Shown piece by piece: positions 1 to 8,554 of a stretch of DNA of 64,000 nt. The position numbers were made by a program, and so were the translations under genes. Source of the stretch: Anaerobacillus isosaccharinicus (lineage in GTDB: Bacteria > Bacillota > Bacilli > Bacillales > Anaerobacillaceae); the NCBI RefSeq assembly GCF_001866075.3, contig NZ_CP063356.1:1354164-1418163 (forward strand). The letters run 5' to 3'. The number at the start of each line of letters is the position of its first letter. Position 1 is the first letter of the stretch. Under the pieces are notes generated by a model, which saw nothing but the letters and a program-made list of their open reading frames with translations, was not told the origin of the DNA and made no database searches.

Positions 1-83
1 TGAGGACGTTTAGAACTTCTAAAAACAGTCATGAGGATTTAGCTTAATACGTCTCCCAAAGTTACATAATTGCAGTAAACAAA

Positions 84-126
84 AAACCAATAAGTCCAGT
101 CTACTTGGCTGGGCTTATTGGTTTTA
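84..126 (-). terminator. Rho-independent terminator, downstream of the diguanylate cyclase
   Basis: An inverted repeat with arms built on CCAATAAG/CTTATTGG is flanked by A and T runs on both sides, so it could stop transcription in both directions. It lies just downstream of the minus-strand gene at 188. It belongs to a set of three look-alike hairpins in the first 2.1 kb. Confidence 0.75.
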
Positions 127-187
127 GTTGAGGGTAAAAATTTGCCTTATCTTTTTAACGCTCTTCAAAGAGTTTACTAGAATTTCG

Positions 188-1276
188 TTATCCACTTTGC
201 AGTTCTTGTTTATGTATAATTCGGTTACGTCCCTGCCGTTTTGCTTCATATAAAAGCTTATCGGCGTTATCAATTAACTCGATCGGTTCCTGGTCACCAT
301 TTTTACAGCACCCAAAACTCATCGTGATCGAAAATCTCCCTTCATGATAGTCATGGATTTCTTCAGAAACCTTTTGCTTCAAGTTTTCTAGCAGTGTCAC
401 TACGGTATTATACTCATCAGTATAGAGGAGTATAGCAAACTCTTCCCCACCATAGCGAAAGACGGTTCCAACACTTGGTGGTGTATTCATACTAAGTATT
501 TTAGCCACCTTTTTTAAAACGAGGTCTCCGACAACGTGACCGTATTTATCATTAATTTTCTTAAACTCATCGATATCAGCAAATACAAGATAAAAAGCGT
601 TATTTTTCTCTTTTGCTACTCTTAGCTGCTCTTGAAAAGAACGATGATTATGTAAATTAGTAAGGTGATCCTTATTTGCCAAGTTCTCGAATACGTTTTT
701 TTCAGTGAATAGTTTTCGCTCTCTAGAAACAACAATACCTCCTAAAAAGCCGAGCAGTAATAAAAATGCCAGTTGTGTTGAATAAGTCATATAATCAAAA
801 GAATTTTCCATACGTCCCTGAAGGACAAAAACAACTGTATACCCTACCATAAACAAAAGTGAAGCCACCATACCACCGATAAACTTCCAATAGACAGTTA
901 CATGCAAAATAATTAAATAAACGATCGGGATAAGCGGACTATATATTCCGCCCGTTAAAGCGATTAAAGCAAAATAAGAGATATAATCTAAAAATGGCCC
1001 ACCTTTTGTCATTGTTCTATATAATGTTGAATTTTCATGTGCCATATGTAAACAAAAATCTGATAAAGCCATATAAATAACACCAAAGATTACTAGTATT
1101 AAAAATAAGTATAAATATAAGTCCACTGGATTACTCTTATGCTGGTTGTAAAAAACAAGAATAGATAACATAAGAAAAAACCATCGTAACGAAGAGAAGA
1201 TGATTTCAAGGACATGGTCTGACTGATGAGATTGCTTTATTAGCTTTATCATTTTACTCAGCTTACTCACTCCCAT
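188..1276 (-). CDS. Membrane-bound diguanylate cyclase (GGDEF protein)
   Basis: This 362-residue protein probably makes cyclic di-GMP from two GTP. The first ~185 residues hold about six hydrophobic segments, a membrane sensor region of no family I recognise. A GGDEF domain fills residues ~195-355, with the signature GGEEF near residue 275 inside FRYGGEEFAILL, so the catalytic loop looks intact. The RxxD inhibitory site expected five residues upstream of GGEEF is absent (the stretch reads PSVG), which in this family suggests no product inhibition. It is transcribed alone, ending at a strong terminator. The neighbourhood (another GGDEF regulator, a polysaccharide synthase, c-di-GMP riboswitches) fits a c-di-GMP role. 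The family assignment is firm; the signal sensed is unknown. Confidence 0.93.
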   Translation of the reverse strand: MGVSKLSKMIKLIKQSHQSDHVLEIIFSSLRWFFLMLSILVFYNQHKSNPVDLYLYLFLILVIFGVIYMALSDFCLHMAHENSTLYRTMTKGGPFLDYISYFALIALTGGIYSPLIPIVYLIILHVTVYWKFIGGMVASLLFMVGYTVVFVLQGRMENSFDYMTYSTQLAFLLLLGFLGGIVVSRERKLFTEKNVFENLANKDHLTNLHNHRSFQEQLRVAKEKNNAFYLVFADIDEFKKINDKYGHVVGDLVLKKVAKILSMNTPPSVGTVFRYGGEEFAILLYTDEYNTVVTLLENLKQKVSEEIHDYHEGRFSITMSFGCCKNGDQEPIELIDNADKLLYEAKRQGRNRIIHKQELQSG

Positions 1277-1377
1277 CTTCCAGTATCCATCACCTAAATT
1301 ATAAGGTTATTAGCATATTTTGTAAATCAAAACGTTATCAATATTTGGAATAAAAGCCCTTTTATTGAATTCTACAC

Positions 1378-1419
1378 AAAAAAGCCATAAGTTCAGTCAA
1401 CATGACTATACTTATGGTT
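1378..1419 (-). terminator. Rho-independent terminator after the GIY-YIG gene
   Basis: On the minus strand CCATAAGTATAGTC pairs imperfectly with GACTGAACTTATGG and is followed by CTTTTTTG. It sits immediately downstream of the stop of the gene at 1427. Confidence 0.75.
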
Positions 1420-1426
1420 AGAACTT

Positions 1427-1783
1427 TTATTTATATAGCACTTTCTCTACGTTGTACTTCGCCTTAAGTTCATTAATAATATACGTTTCGTAAATTTCTC
1501 TATAAACAGGATTTTCCTCAATACAAACCGCAATTTTAGTTACTTCTTCTCTATGGTTTTTGATGACAGATACAGTATCCTCAAAATGCTTTTTAATTCT
1601 AGGTCTTAACTTCCTAGCTTTACCTACAAATAGTAGCTCTTCATTTTTATTATAGAACATAAAAATACCACCCTTATCTCTAGGTATCAGGTGAAACTCA
1701 GTAAACCCATAAATATTACTTAACTCCGGAGAGTCCTTTTTTGTAATCGTAACATCCGGGGTTGGGATCGTTATATTAATCAC
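1427..1783 (-). CDS. GIY-YIG nuclease-superfamily protein
   Basis: A 118-residue protein whose central part resembles the N-terminal GIY-YIG domain of UvrC. GIFMFYNKNEELLFVGKA (residues ~39-56) matches the GIY...YIG pattern as GIF...FVG, and it is followed by the usual basic RPRIKKHF stretch and, near residue 92, a glutamate-rich helix where the family's catalytic Glu lies. The replacement of both Tyr by Phe leaves nuclease activity uncertain. It is monocistronic, with a terminator directly after the stop. Small stand-alone GIY-YIG proteins of this kind are common in Bacillaceae and mostly uncharacterised. Function in repair or mobile DNA is not shown here. Confidence 0.75.
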   Translation of the reverse strand: MINITIPTPDVTITKKDSPELSNIYGFTEFHLIPRDKGGIFMFYNKNEELLFVGKARKLRPRIKKHFEDTVSVIKNHREEVTKIAVCIEENPVYREIYETYIINELKAKYNVEKVLYK

Positions 1784-1785
1784 GT

Positions 1786-1968
1786 TTGATCACTTCCTCT
1801 TTCTATGTTGCTGAAAATACTATCACAAATCTTCATCAAATGCCATTTTGTCAGCTGATACCTCAAACTAACGGACAATGGTATTTTTTATACGGTACAG
1901 AGATTACACAACCATTTGAAATTGAAGTTGTAGAAAACCGTCTAATGAACAACAATAGCAACAGGTGA
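1786..1968 (+). CDS. Possible small protein or gene remnant (uncertain)
   Basis: A 60-codon reading frame begins at a TTG and has no convincing ribosome-binding site. Its composition looks protein-like, with NGQWYFLYGTEITQPFEIEV in the middle, and it runs up to a terminator-like hairpin at 2022. It could be the tail of a decayed gene or a small real one. I do not recognise it. Confidence 0.25.
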   Translation: MITSSFYVAENTITNLHQMPFCQLIPQTNGQWYFLYGTEITQPFEIEVVENRLMNNNSNR

Positions 1969-2021
1969 TGTCAGGCCCCTATTTTAGTTTAATTTCTTTG
2001 CTTCCTTTGTTTTTCAATCAT

Positions 2022-2070
2022 ACAAAAAGCAATAAATATAGTCTACATGACTACACTTATTGCTTTTAGC
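2022..2070. terminator. Bidirectional terminator hairpin
   Basis: AAAAGCAATAA and TTATTGCTTTT form the outer arms, with an inner TAGTC/GACTA pair, and A/T runs lie on both sides. It sits between a possible plus-strand small gene and the end of the minus-strand exopolysaccharide operon at 2120, so it can serve both. Confidence 0.7.
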
Positions 2071-2119
2071 CAAAAATATTTCTAATCTAAAATTAGCTAG
2101 TTAAATCATTGAATTATAA

Positions 2120-2995
2120 TCATTCCATGTCTTTCCAAGATATTAAGTGATGAACAGCTATTCCCGAAAAAGATTTATCTCTACTAAAATTAGTCCTCAA
2201 AATCTCTAACTCATTATCTAAGTAATTATTGGACAACCCATAAAAAGAAGTATAGGTTTCAGGTAATTCTACTGTTTCAACAGCTATGTTTACTTTTTTA
2301 TTTGCTTCGTTTGCCCATTTTATTTCATTTTGACTAATTTCAATTATGCCGCCTTCACCATTGGCAAAATTACGGTATGCCATAATAGTTATTTCATCAA
2401 CAGTTTCTATTAACCACTTTGCAAGATTCCCTTGGCCAAATTGGTTATAAAAGTTAATTTCGTCATACCAAAATGGAATATCAAGACCAAAAACAACGTT
2501 CAATTCGTTACTTACCTCGTTTACTCTTTTTATCATTGCTTGATACTCTTCTACTATCTCTTCTTGTTTCGACTCCCACCCATCTTGCAAATAAGGTTCT
2601 ACATCTAAGTGGATTCCTTCAAATTGTTCTTCTGGTTTTGAGTTTTGTTGATATGTACGAAACCATGTTAGAAAGGTTTCTTCTTCATCGAGTGAGTTTG
2701 CCCATGTAGGTGAACCATCTAATGCATGAACCTTGACTCCTATCAACTTTAATTCCTTGATAAATTTCTGATAATAACTCATTTCAATGTCCGTTGAAAA
2801 TTGGACATAAATCATCGTAAGGTTTTTTTCTTTAATTAAATTTGTAATTGTTTCTGCATCCTCTTTAATCAATTGAGTATCCCACAACCAAGTAGCACGT
2901 TCTAATTCCTTATTTTCTTGGGTCAAGGAATATAAAAACAACAAAATTACTACTAAAGATACGACGCTAACTAATTTATAATTTCCTTTTTTCAT
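2120..2995 (-). CDS. Exported TIM-barrel glycosidase-like protein
   Basis: A 291-residue protein with an N-terminal membrane anchor or uncleaved signal (residues ~5-23). I set the start at the ATG at 2995 because GAGGGG stands just before it; a longer frame exists upstream but lacks a ribosome site. WLWDT near residue 35, EGIHLDVEPY near residue 128 and ITIMAYR near residue 203 have the look of a (beta/alpha)8 hydrolase, with DVEP placed like a catalytic acid. It is the last gene of the operon with the GT2 synthase and the 1067-residue protein, so it may trim or release the polysaccharide outside the cell. The substrate is unknown. Confidence 0.7.
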   Translation of the reverse strand: MKKGNYKLVSVVSLVVILLFLYSLTQENKELERATWLWDTQLIKEDAETITNLIKEKNLTMIYVQFSTDIEMSYYQKFIKELKLIGVKVHALDGSPTWANSLDEEETFLTWFRTYQQNSKPEEQFEGIHLDVEPYLQDGWESKQEEIVEEYQAMIKRVNEVSNELNVVFGLDIPFWYDEINFYNQFGQGNLAKWLIETVDEITIMAYRNFANGEGGIIEISQNEIKWANEANKKVNIAVETVELPETYTSFYGLSNNYLDNELEILRTNFSRDKSFSGIAVHHLISWKDME

Positions 2996-3066
2996 TTTTC
3001 CCCTCGTTTCATAAGAAAAATAGACTAGAGGATGTAGCAAAATAACATCCCCTAGAGTAACAATTA

Positions 3067-6000
3067 TTATTTTGAAAATGCCTTTTTTACAATTTCATAG
3101 GAACTCTTTAATCTTTCTTCATAAGCTGGAAGGTCCCACTCTTCCCACGAATATAGTTCAAATGTAGGGAAAGAATCAATTACTTTAAGGCTTTGTGAAT
3201 CTGAAGGATCCACGAACAATGCACTGACGAAAATTCCGTCTACCTTTTCTCCTTTCCTTTCACCATAAATGTCAGAAATTACTTCACGTTGACTTGGATC
3301 CCTAAAATTAAGTAATAACCAAGGTATTCTAATTTCAAGTATTTCCTGACTTTGGTCAATATAATAGTCCGCTAACGAATCATAATTGACTGAACTAGGA
3401 TTACCATTACCGTACCGTAATTTTCCGGTCTCATAATAGCTGAAAGGATATGTTTTATTTTGCGATGGTATTGTCATTTCTCTATTTAAAGCATAGTGTA
3501 TCGGCACAAACTTCCCACTATCTTTAACAGGATCTTCATTTATCTGTAAATCATTACGGAATTGTAGAGAAAACAGATCATAATAGGAGTCTACTAATAC
3601 TCTAGATTCATTTAGTCCATTTAAATTAATGATAAAATCAATCCCGTTTTCAAACGTTCCTCCCTTGATCATTTCAGGTCTTGAATTCCCTTGATTGGGT
3701 ACTGTGTCTAATAATATTAATGGAAAACCCTTTGTAAAGAAATCTTCATTTGTTGAATTTATGTCTAAACGGAAATAAAGGTATCGTTCATCATGATCCA
3801 TAAAAAGATTTCTCATTATCCCTTGGTCTTTTGTAAATAATGCAGAAACAGACTCCCAATCACTTTTTTCACCATCTACTTTAACCTTATGACGATCGAA
3901 GCTCAATAACCCAAATTGTTGCTCATTTGTTTGAGCATTCGACCAATAAGGTCTGCGCTCAGGATTATCATAATCCATCGTGTTCCAAGTTCTTTTAAAC
4001 CACTCATCTTGCCAAGTAAAAACGAGCCCACCTAGCATTTTTTCGTGAACGATATCCTCATAAAGTCGAACGATAATTTCACCTTGTTCAACTTCACTTA
4101 GAAACCCTTGATTCCAGCCAAATGGATTTTCATGTGTTAGGCCTCGTGACGCAGGAACACCAAACTCGGCTATTAAGATTGGGATTGTGTGAGCCTCATG
4201 TAATTCCTTTAAATATGCAGCATAGTTATTTAATTCACCACGGTGATCTGTATAATTCACATAATTTTCTTCATAGTTTAGAAAATCAGGGTAATAAGGA
4301 TAAACATGATATGAAGCAAATTGGTTTGTAGCCATAAGTGGACCTTTTAACTTTATTACATTTGGATCAACACTAACCATGTCTTCTTCTTCATTAGGCT
4401 CTGCAGGATGGTTAAGTAGATCGGTAGTTACCCAATTAGTAAAACTCATCGGCCTAATCCATTGATAGTGTTCTATTTCATAGTTGATTATTTTATCAAA
4501 CTGGGCTGCAAGCCAATGTTCAAATGGAAGAGCTCCATTTGTCATAACAAACTTCCCATCATAGTCTCCTATTGTAACATGCTTTTCATTCGTTTCTTTT
4601 ACCATGAAAGGATACCACTCAATCCCTAGTACCCAGCCAATTACATAAGGAGATACATCGGCTTGATAAATGCCATAGGCATGACCGGGACGTCTTTCAA
4701 TTAAAGCATTTCCGTGAATGACATCAACGATTCGTTGCATTTCTTCTTGAAACTCTTTTGTTATTTCTGGTTTAAATGCATCCAAGGTTTCTTCTAATGG
4801 CTCTTCGTCTATCCATACACCATGAAGTAAATACATTGGTTCATCGTGTTGTTCATTATATTCCTTTAGTGCATTATAAAAACTAGGAGGGTGAAGTGTA
4901 TATACCCTTATTGTATTTGCTCCCATTTCTCCTATAGATTGAAACCAGCGGTAATATTCATCTTCACTAATTGCCGCCTCACCTGGAAAAGCACCTGGCT
5001 TGCCCATCCCCATATTAACACCTTTTATCTGTAACTTATTCCAACTCCCCTTTAAAAACACTTCAAATGAATTATCATGTATGCGGGATGTATATGCTAA
5101 CGATCCTTCGTTTGCAACTGATACTTGAGAACTTTCAACATTATCTATTTCATCTAAACTTTCTGCCAAAATTATTGTTAATACTGGCACATATAATTGC
5201 CAAAAAAACTTTTCCTCAGCAGAATGCGTCCAATTAAACACACTTTTCAGCTTGCTTAAACCTTTGAATTGATAAAAATTAGGAACATTACTATTCTTTG
5301 AAAAGTTACCTGCAAAAAAATAATTTTGTGAACTAGAACGACTTTGACCAATTATTGCTGCGAACTCTACCGGAATGTTTAGCCTTTTTAACTCTGATAT
5401 ACCTAAATCAGTTAAGTTCCATGAAAATTTAGCTAAGACATCCTCTGGTCGTTTTGCAGTAACAATGGTAAACCAATCTGTGTAATTATACTCACTTTTT
5501 AGTTTAAACTTTTCTAATCCTGCTTCTGTAAACTGCACATTAATTCCATCTCCAAGATAATGTTCATCTACTAATACTAGAAGTTGTTCTGTTTGCTCAT
5601 TTACTAAGACAAAACCTGAACCCTGATAATTCCATGCAGTTTCAAAAATTTGTTCATTCAGTTGTAACAATGATTGAGGAATATCCTCATTTATTAATGG
5701 ATCAAGTTCTTCAAAGTATTTCCCGGACCAGCCTGACAAATCTAACTGAAGATAATCACTTACATTTTTTTGGACATGGTCGGCTGTTGCAATACTTAAC
5801 GCATTGTTTTCCATAATTAAAGTACTTCTTTTTTGACTTGAAATTCTTTCAAGAATTGATTGCCATTCCTCTTCATTCAGACCACCATATATAAGTGGAC
5901 TTATATTATTTGTACTTTTCTCAATAAACTCTAAATCGTCTTCATACACACCATATAAATTCCCAATATAAAACACATCAGTATTCTCAATTGAAGGTGG

Positions 6001-6270
6001 TAACTCGCGAATAGTATATGTTTTATTCTCATTATCAGAGAAAAAACCATAATAGTCTAAATCCTTTTGGTATTTCATATTTCCTTTTTTCTCATAACGG
6101 TGATGGTTTAAAATCCATGTAACCCCTGAATGTTCTTGAAATGTTTGATCATGAACAGTCTTATTAAAAATTACAACTTCTAGTTTTGTTGGCTTTTCTG
6201 TAAACCACAAAACAATAGGAAGGGAAACAGCAAGCACCACTAACAAAAATAAACTGATTTTCCACTTCAA
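3067..6270 (-). CDS. Large membrane-anchored glycoside-hydrolase-like protein
   Basis: 1067 residues. An N-terminal hydrophobic helix (~4-23) anchors a large extracytoplasmic protein. The central part (~415-790) resembles a family-2/clan-A type TIM barrel: GVNMGMGKPGAFPGEAAIS, GANTIRVYTLHPPSFYNAL, YLLHGVWIDEEP, GWVLGIEWYP (Glu where the acid/base would be) and ILIAEFGVP (Glu where the nucleophile would be). The C-terminal ~270 residues (VDGEKSDWESVSALF, ERYLYFRLDIN) resemble a beta-sandwich carbohydrate-binding domain. The N-terminal ~400 residues are not recognised. It lies 15 bp after the GT2 gene, so it probably processes the exported polymer. The hydrolase assignment is from motif pattern only. 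Confidence 0.7.
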   Translation of the reverse strand: MKWKISLFLLVVLAVSLPIVLWFTEKPTKLEVVIFNKTVHDQTFQEHSGVTWILNHHRYEKKGNMKYQKDLDYYGFFSDNENKTYTIRELPPSIENTDVFYIGNLYGVYEDDLEFIEKSTNNISPLIYGGLNEEEWQSILERISSQKRSTLIMENNALSIATADHVQKNVSDYLQLDLSGWSGKYFEELDPLINEDIPQSLLQLNEQIFETAWNYQGSGFVLVNEQTEQLLVLVDEHYLGDGINVQFTEAGLEKFKLKSEYNYTDWFTIVTAKRPEDVLAKFSWNLTDLGISELKRLNIPVEFAAIIGQSRSSSQNYFFAGNFSKNSNVPNFYQFKGLSKLKSVFNWTHSAEEKFFWQLYVPVLTIILAESLDEIDNVESSQVSVANEGSLAYTSRIHDNSFEVFLKGSWNKLQIKGVNMGMGKPGAFPGEAAISEDEYYRWFQSIGEMGANTIRVYTLHPPSFYNALKEYNEQHDEPMYLLHGVWIDEEPLEETLDAFKPEITKEFQEEMQRIVDVIHGNALIERRPGHAYGIYQADVSPYVIGWVLGIEWYPFMVKETNEKHVTIGDYDGKFVMTNGALPFEHWLAAQFDKIINYEIEHYQWIRPMSFTNWVTTDLLNHPAEPNEEEDMVSVDPNVIKLKGPLMATNQFASYHVYPYYPDFLNYEENYVNYTDHRGELNNYAAYLKELHEAHTIPILIAEFGVPASRGLTHENPFGWNQGFLSEVEQGEIIVRLYEDIVHEKMLGGLVFTWQDEWFKRTWNTMDYDNPERRPYWSNAQTNEQQFGLLSFDRHKVKVDGEKSDWESVSALFTKDQGIMRNLFMDHDERYLYFRLDINSTNEDFFTKGFPLILLDTVPNQGNSRPEMIKGGTFENGIDFIINLNGLNESRVLVDSYYDLFSLQFRNDLQINEDPVKDSGKFVPIHYALNREMTIPSQNKTYPFSYYETGKLRYGNGNPSSVNYDSLADYYIDQSQEILEIRIPWLLLNFRDPSQREVISDIYGERKGEKVDGIFVSALFVDPSDSQSLKVIDSFPTFELYSWEEWDLPAYEERLKSSYEIVKKAFSK

Positions 6271-6285
6271 AACAATGTCCTCCCT

Positions 6286-7731
6286 TTACGTAGAAACACC
6301 TTTACGTTTCATTACACCCCAGCTTTGGTCTTTTTTAAAGATCGAAACGAAAATTGCTTTAACACGCCAAAACGCTAAAAGTGGTCGGTACCACAAAGAT
6401 TCAGTTAGTGAATAGAAAACTAACCGATTTAATTCAGAAACTCGTTGGTATCTACCTAAACGCCATTCTTCTAGTAAAACAGCTCCTAAGGAAAGGAATG
6501 AGCCATAAACAATGAGCATGACTAAAAGTAGAATGGAATATTCAATATTTACAACGCCTAAGGTTAACCCCAGTACTACTACTAAATAACCTATAACCTC
6601 AATGAGCGGACCAAGAAGTTCAATGAGTAGGAAATAAGGCATCGCAAACAGCCCTACACCCTTATACTTTGGATTGAAAAGCATTTTCTTATGGTGCCAT
6701 AAGCTTTCAAATAAACCTCGTTGCCAGCGCATTCGTTGAGTTTTTAAATCTCTTAGTTTTTCAGGGGCTTCGGTATAACAAACAGGGTCAGCAACAAACA
6801 TTATTTTCGCGCCCCACTTATTATCTATATTCATTTCATGTAGTCTTACAACTAACTCCATATCTTCTCCAACTGTTTTAACTTTATATCCACCAGCTTG
6901 AATGACTCTAGATGTTTTAAAGACTCCAAAAGCACCCGAAATAATTAGAAGTATATTATTTTTACTTAAGCCAATTCTTCCTAGTAAAAACGCTCGCATG
7001 TACTCAATCGTTTGCATTACAATTAAAGGACTATTTGATAATCTTTTTTCTTGAAGTTGGCCTTTATCTATCGTACTCCCATTTGCAATTAAAACATTTC
7101 CACCTGTAGCCAGTATTTCATCATCTGGATTTTCAATAATTGGTTTCATTATTTTAAGAAATGAATCTGGCTCTAAAATTGTATCTCCATCAATTGACGC
7201 AAAATAAGGGTATTTTGCAAAATTAATTCCTGCATTTAAAGCGTCCGATTTACCGCCATTTTCTTTATCTATCATATATAAATAAGGGTATATTTCAGAT
7301 TGGTAAACAGCTTTAATTAGTTGTGTTTCAATTCCATTTCTTTTTTCATATACTTTATTTTTCATTTCTTTCATTTGAAACCGTTGCACCACTATTTCCA
7401 ATGTTGTATCTTTCGAACCATCGTTAATAACAATTACTTCAATCTCTGGATAATCTAGCCGGCCACTACCAGTAATAAGCGAAAGGACACTGCCAATAAT
7501 CCCCTTTTCTTCATTATATGCCGGAACTAAAATAGACAAGGGTGGAGTAAATCGAGAATTTTTTAACTGCTTATAAGGCTCTACGTTATGAAGGCCTCTT
7601 TCTTTTCTAATTCTCCCAAAGGAAAAAAGGAAAAAGACTAAATAAATGATACAAGCGACAACAATATAATATATTACAAAATGATTAAAGAAGATTAATA
7701 GACTTCTTCCTATTTCCCATATTTCACTCAT
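6286..7731 (-). CDS. Processive family 2 glycosyltransferase (polysaccharide synthase)
   Basis: 481 residues in the cellulose/hyaluronan/poly-GlcNAc synthase class. A membrane helix (~18-40) precedes the GT2 domain: LVPAYNEEKG, INDGSKDTT, ENGGKSDALNAG, the metal-binding SIDGDT, the acceptor GEDMEL and the processivity motif QRMRW. Three or more C-terminal helices (~345-430) would form the export channel. All catalytic residues appear intact. Its start overlaps the end of the HEAT-repeat gene by 8 bp and the glycosidase-like gene follows after 15 bp, so these form one operon. I infer a secreted exopolysaccharide under c-di-GMP influence because a GGDEF regulator opens the operon. The sugar cannot be told from sequence. 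Confidence 0.9.
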   Translation of the reverse strand: MSEIWEIGRSLLIFFNHFVIYYIVVACIIYLVFFLFSFGRIRKERGLHNVEPYKQLKNSRFTPPLSILVPAYNEEKGIIGSVLSLITGSGRLDYPEIEVIVINDGSKDTTLEIVVQRFQMKEMKNKVYEKRNGIETQLIKAVYQSEIYPYLYMIDKENGGKSDALNAGINFAKYPYFASIDGDTILEPDSFLKIMKPIIENPDDEILATGGNVLIANGSTIDKGQLQEKRLSNSPLIVMQTIEYMRAFLLGRIGLSKNNILLIISGAFGVFKTSRVIQAGGYKVKTVGEDMELVVRLHEMNIDNKWGAKIMFVADPVCYTEAPEKLRDLKTQRMRWQRGLFESLWHHKKMLFNPKYKGVGLFAMPYFLLIELLGPLIEVIGYLVVVLGLTLGVVNIEYSILLLVMLIVYGSFLSLGAVLLEEWRLGRYQRVSELNRLVFYSLTESLWYRPLLAFWRVKAIFVSIFKKDQSWGVMKRKGVST

Positions 7732-8554
7732 AATCTAAACTCCTTTCTACCCACTCCAGTGCAATATTTCTTGAGTATTTGTCTGAATGATTAGCTGCAA
7801 TCTCTTTTAACTTATTTTTCCCATTTTTATATTTCCGAATCGATTTAGCAGCTTCAGCACGAACGTTATATTTTGAATCTGCAATAAGTTCTTCAAGTAG
7901 TGGTAGGAAACTTTCATCCTTAATCATCCCTAACAAGCGTGCACTCATTAGTCGTTCACCTGTTACTGCATTGCTCAACCAATCTTCTCGGTTAATATTT
8001 TTCTCATACCATTTGCATATCACGTCCCTAGAGCTTACATATCCAATATGGGCAAAAGTCTTTAAAGCTCTAACTCTCAACTCCATATCCTCGGTATGTA
8101 ATAAACCTTCTAAAAAATTGACCACTTTCCACGACCGTATATTCTTACTTCGAATTAAATCTAAAAGGGCTAATTGCCAAGATGGTTGAAACTCGTAAAA
8201 ATTATCGATATATTCATCTATATTTTCATCATCGACTAAACGATTTAACATAACATTTAATAAAAATGGTGGTAATCCTCTTGATTCTTTAAATAATTCA
8301 TACAGTCTTTCATAACCTAACGAGGCTAACAAAATATAAATTTGATATTCTTCTTCATTCGTTAAGTCTTTACTTTTTAATCGATCTAATAAATCATTTT
8401 GTAACTTTTCTAATTGAAATAAATCTAAAAAGTAAAGAGTGTTCATTCTAACACTCCACATCGGGTCTTTTAGCCTTTTCCGATATTCATCTAATAAAAA
8501 GTGTTCAATGAATTTTTTTACAGGATCATTCGCTTTATCTACTTTATACCTGAA
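7724..8554 (-). pseudogene. C-terminal part of an IS-split HEAT-repeat protein gene
   Basis: Residues in this frame form repeated helix pairs typical of HEAT repeats (LRVRALKTFAHIGY-like units, YNVRAEAAKSIRKYKN). The frame stays open upstream of the first ATG at 8461 back to a stop at 8555, reading DPVKKFIEHFLLDEYRK before the ATG. The missing N-terminus is the fragment at 10189-10476 on the other side of an IS1380-family element. The joined product would be a membrane-anchored HEAT protein in front of the GT2 synthase. Translation from 8461 could still yield a 245-residue soluble fragment. Confidence 0.8.
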
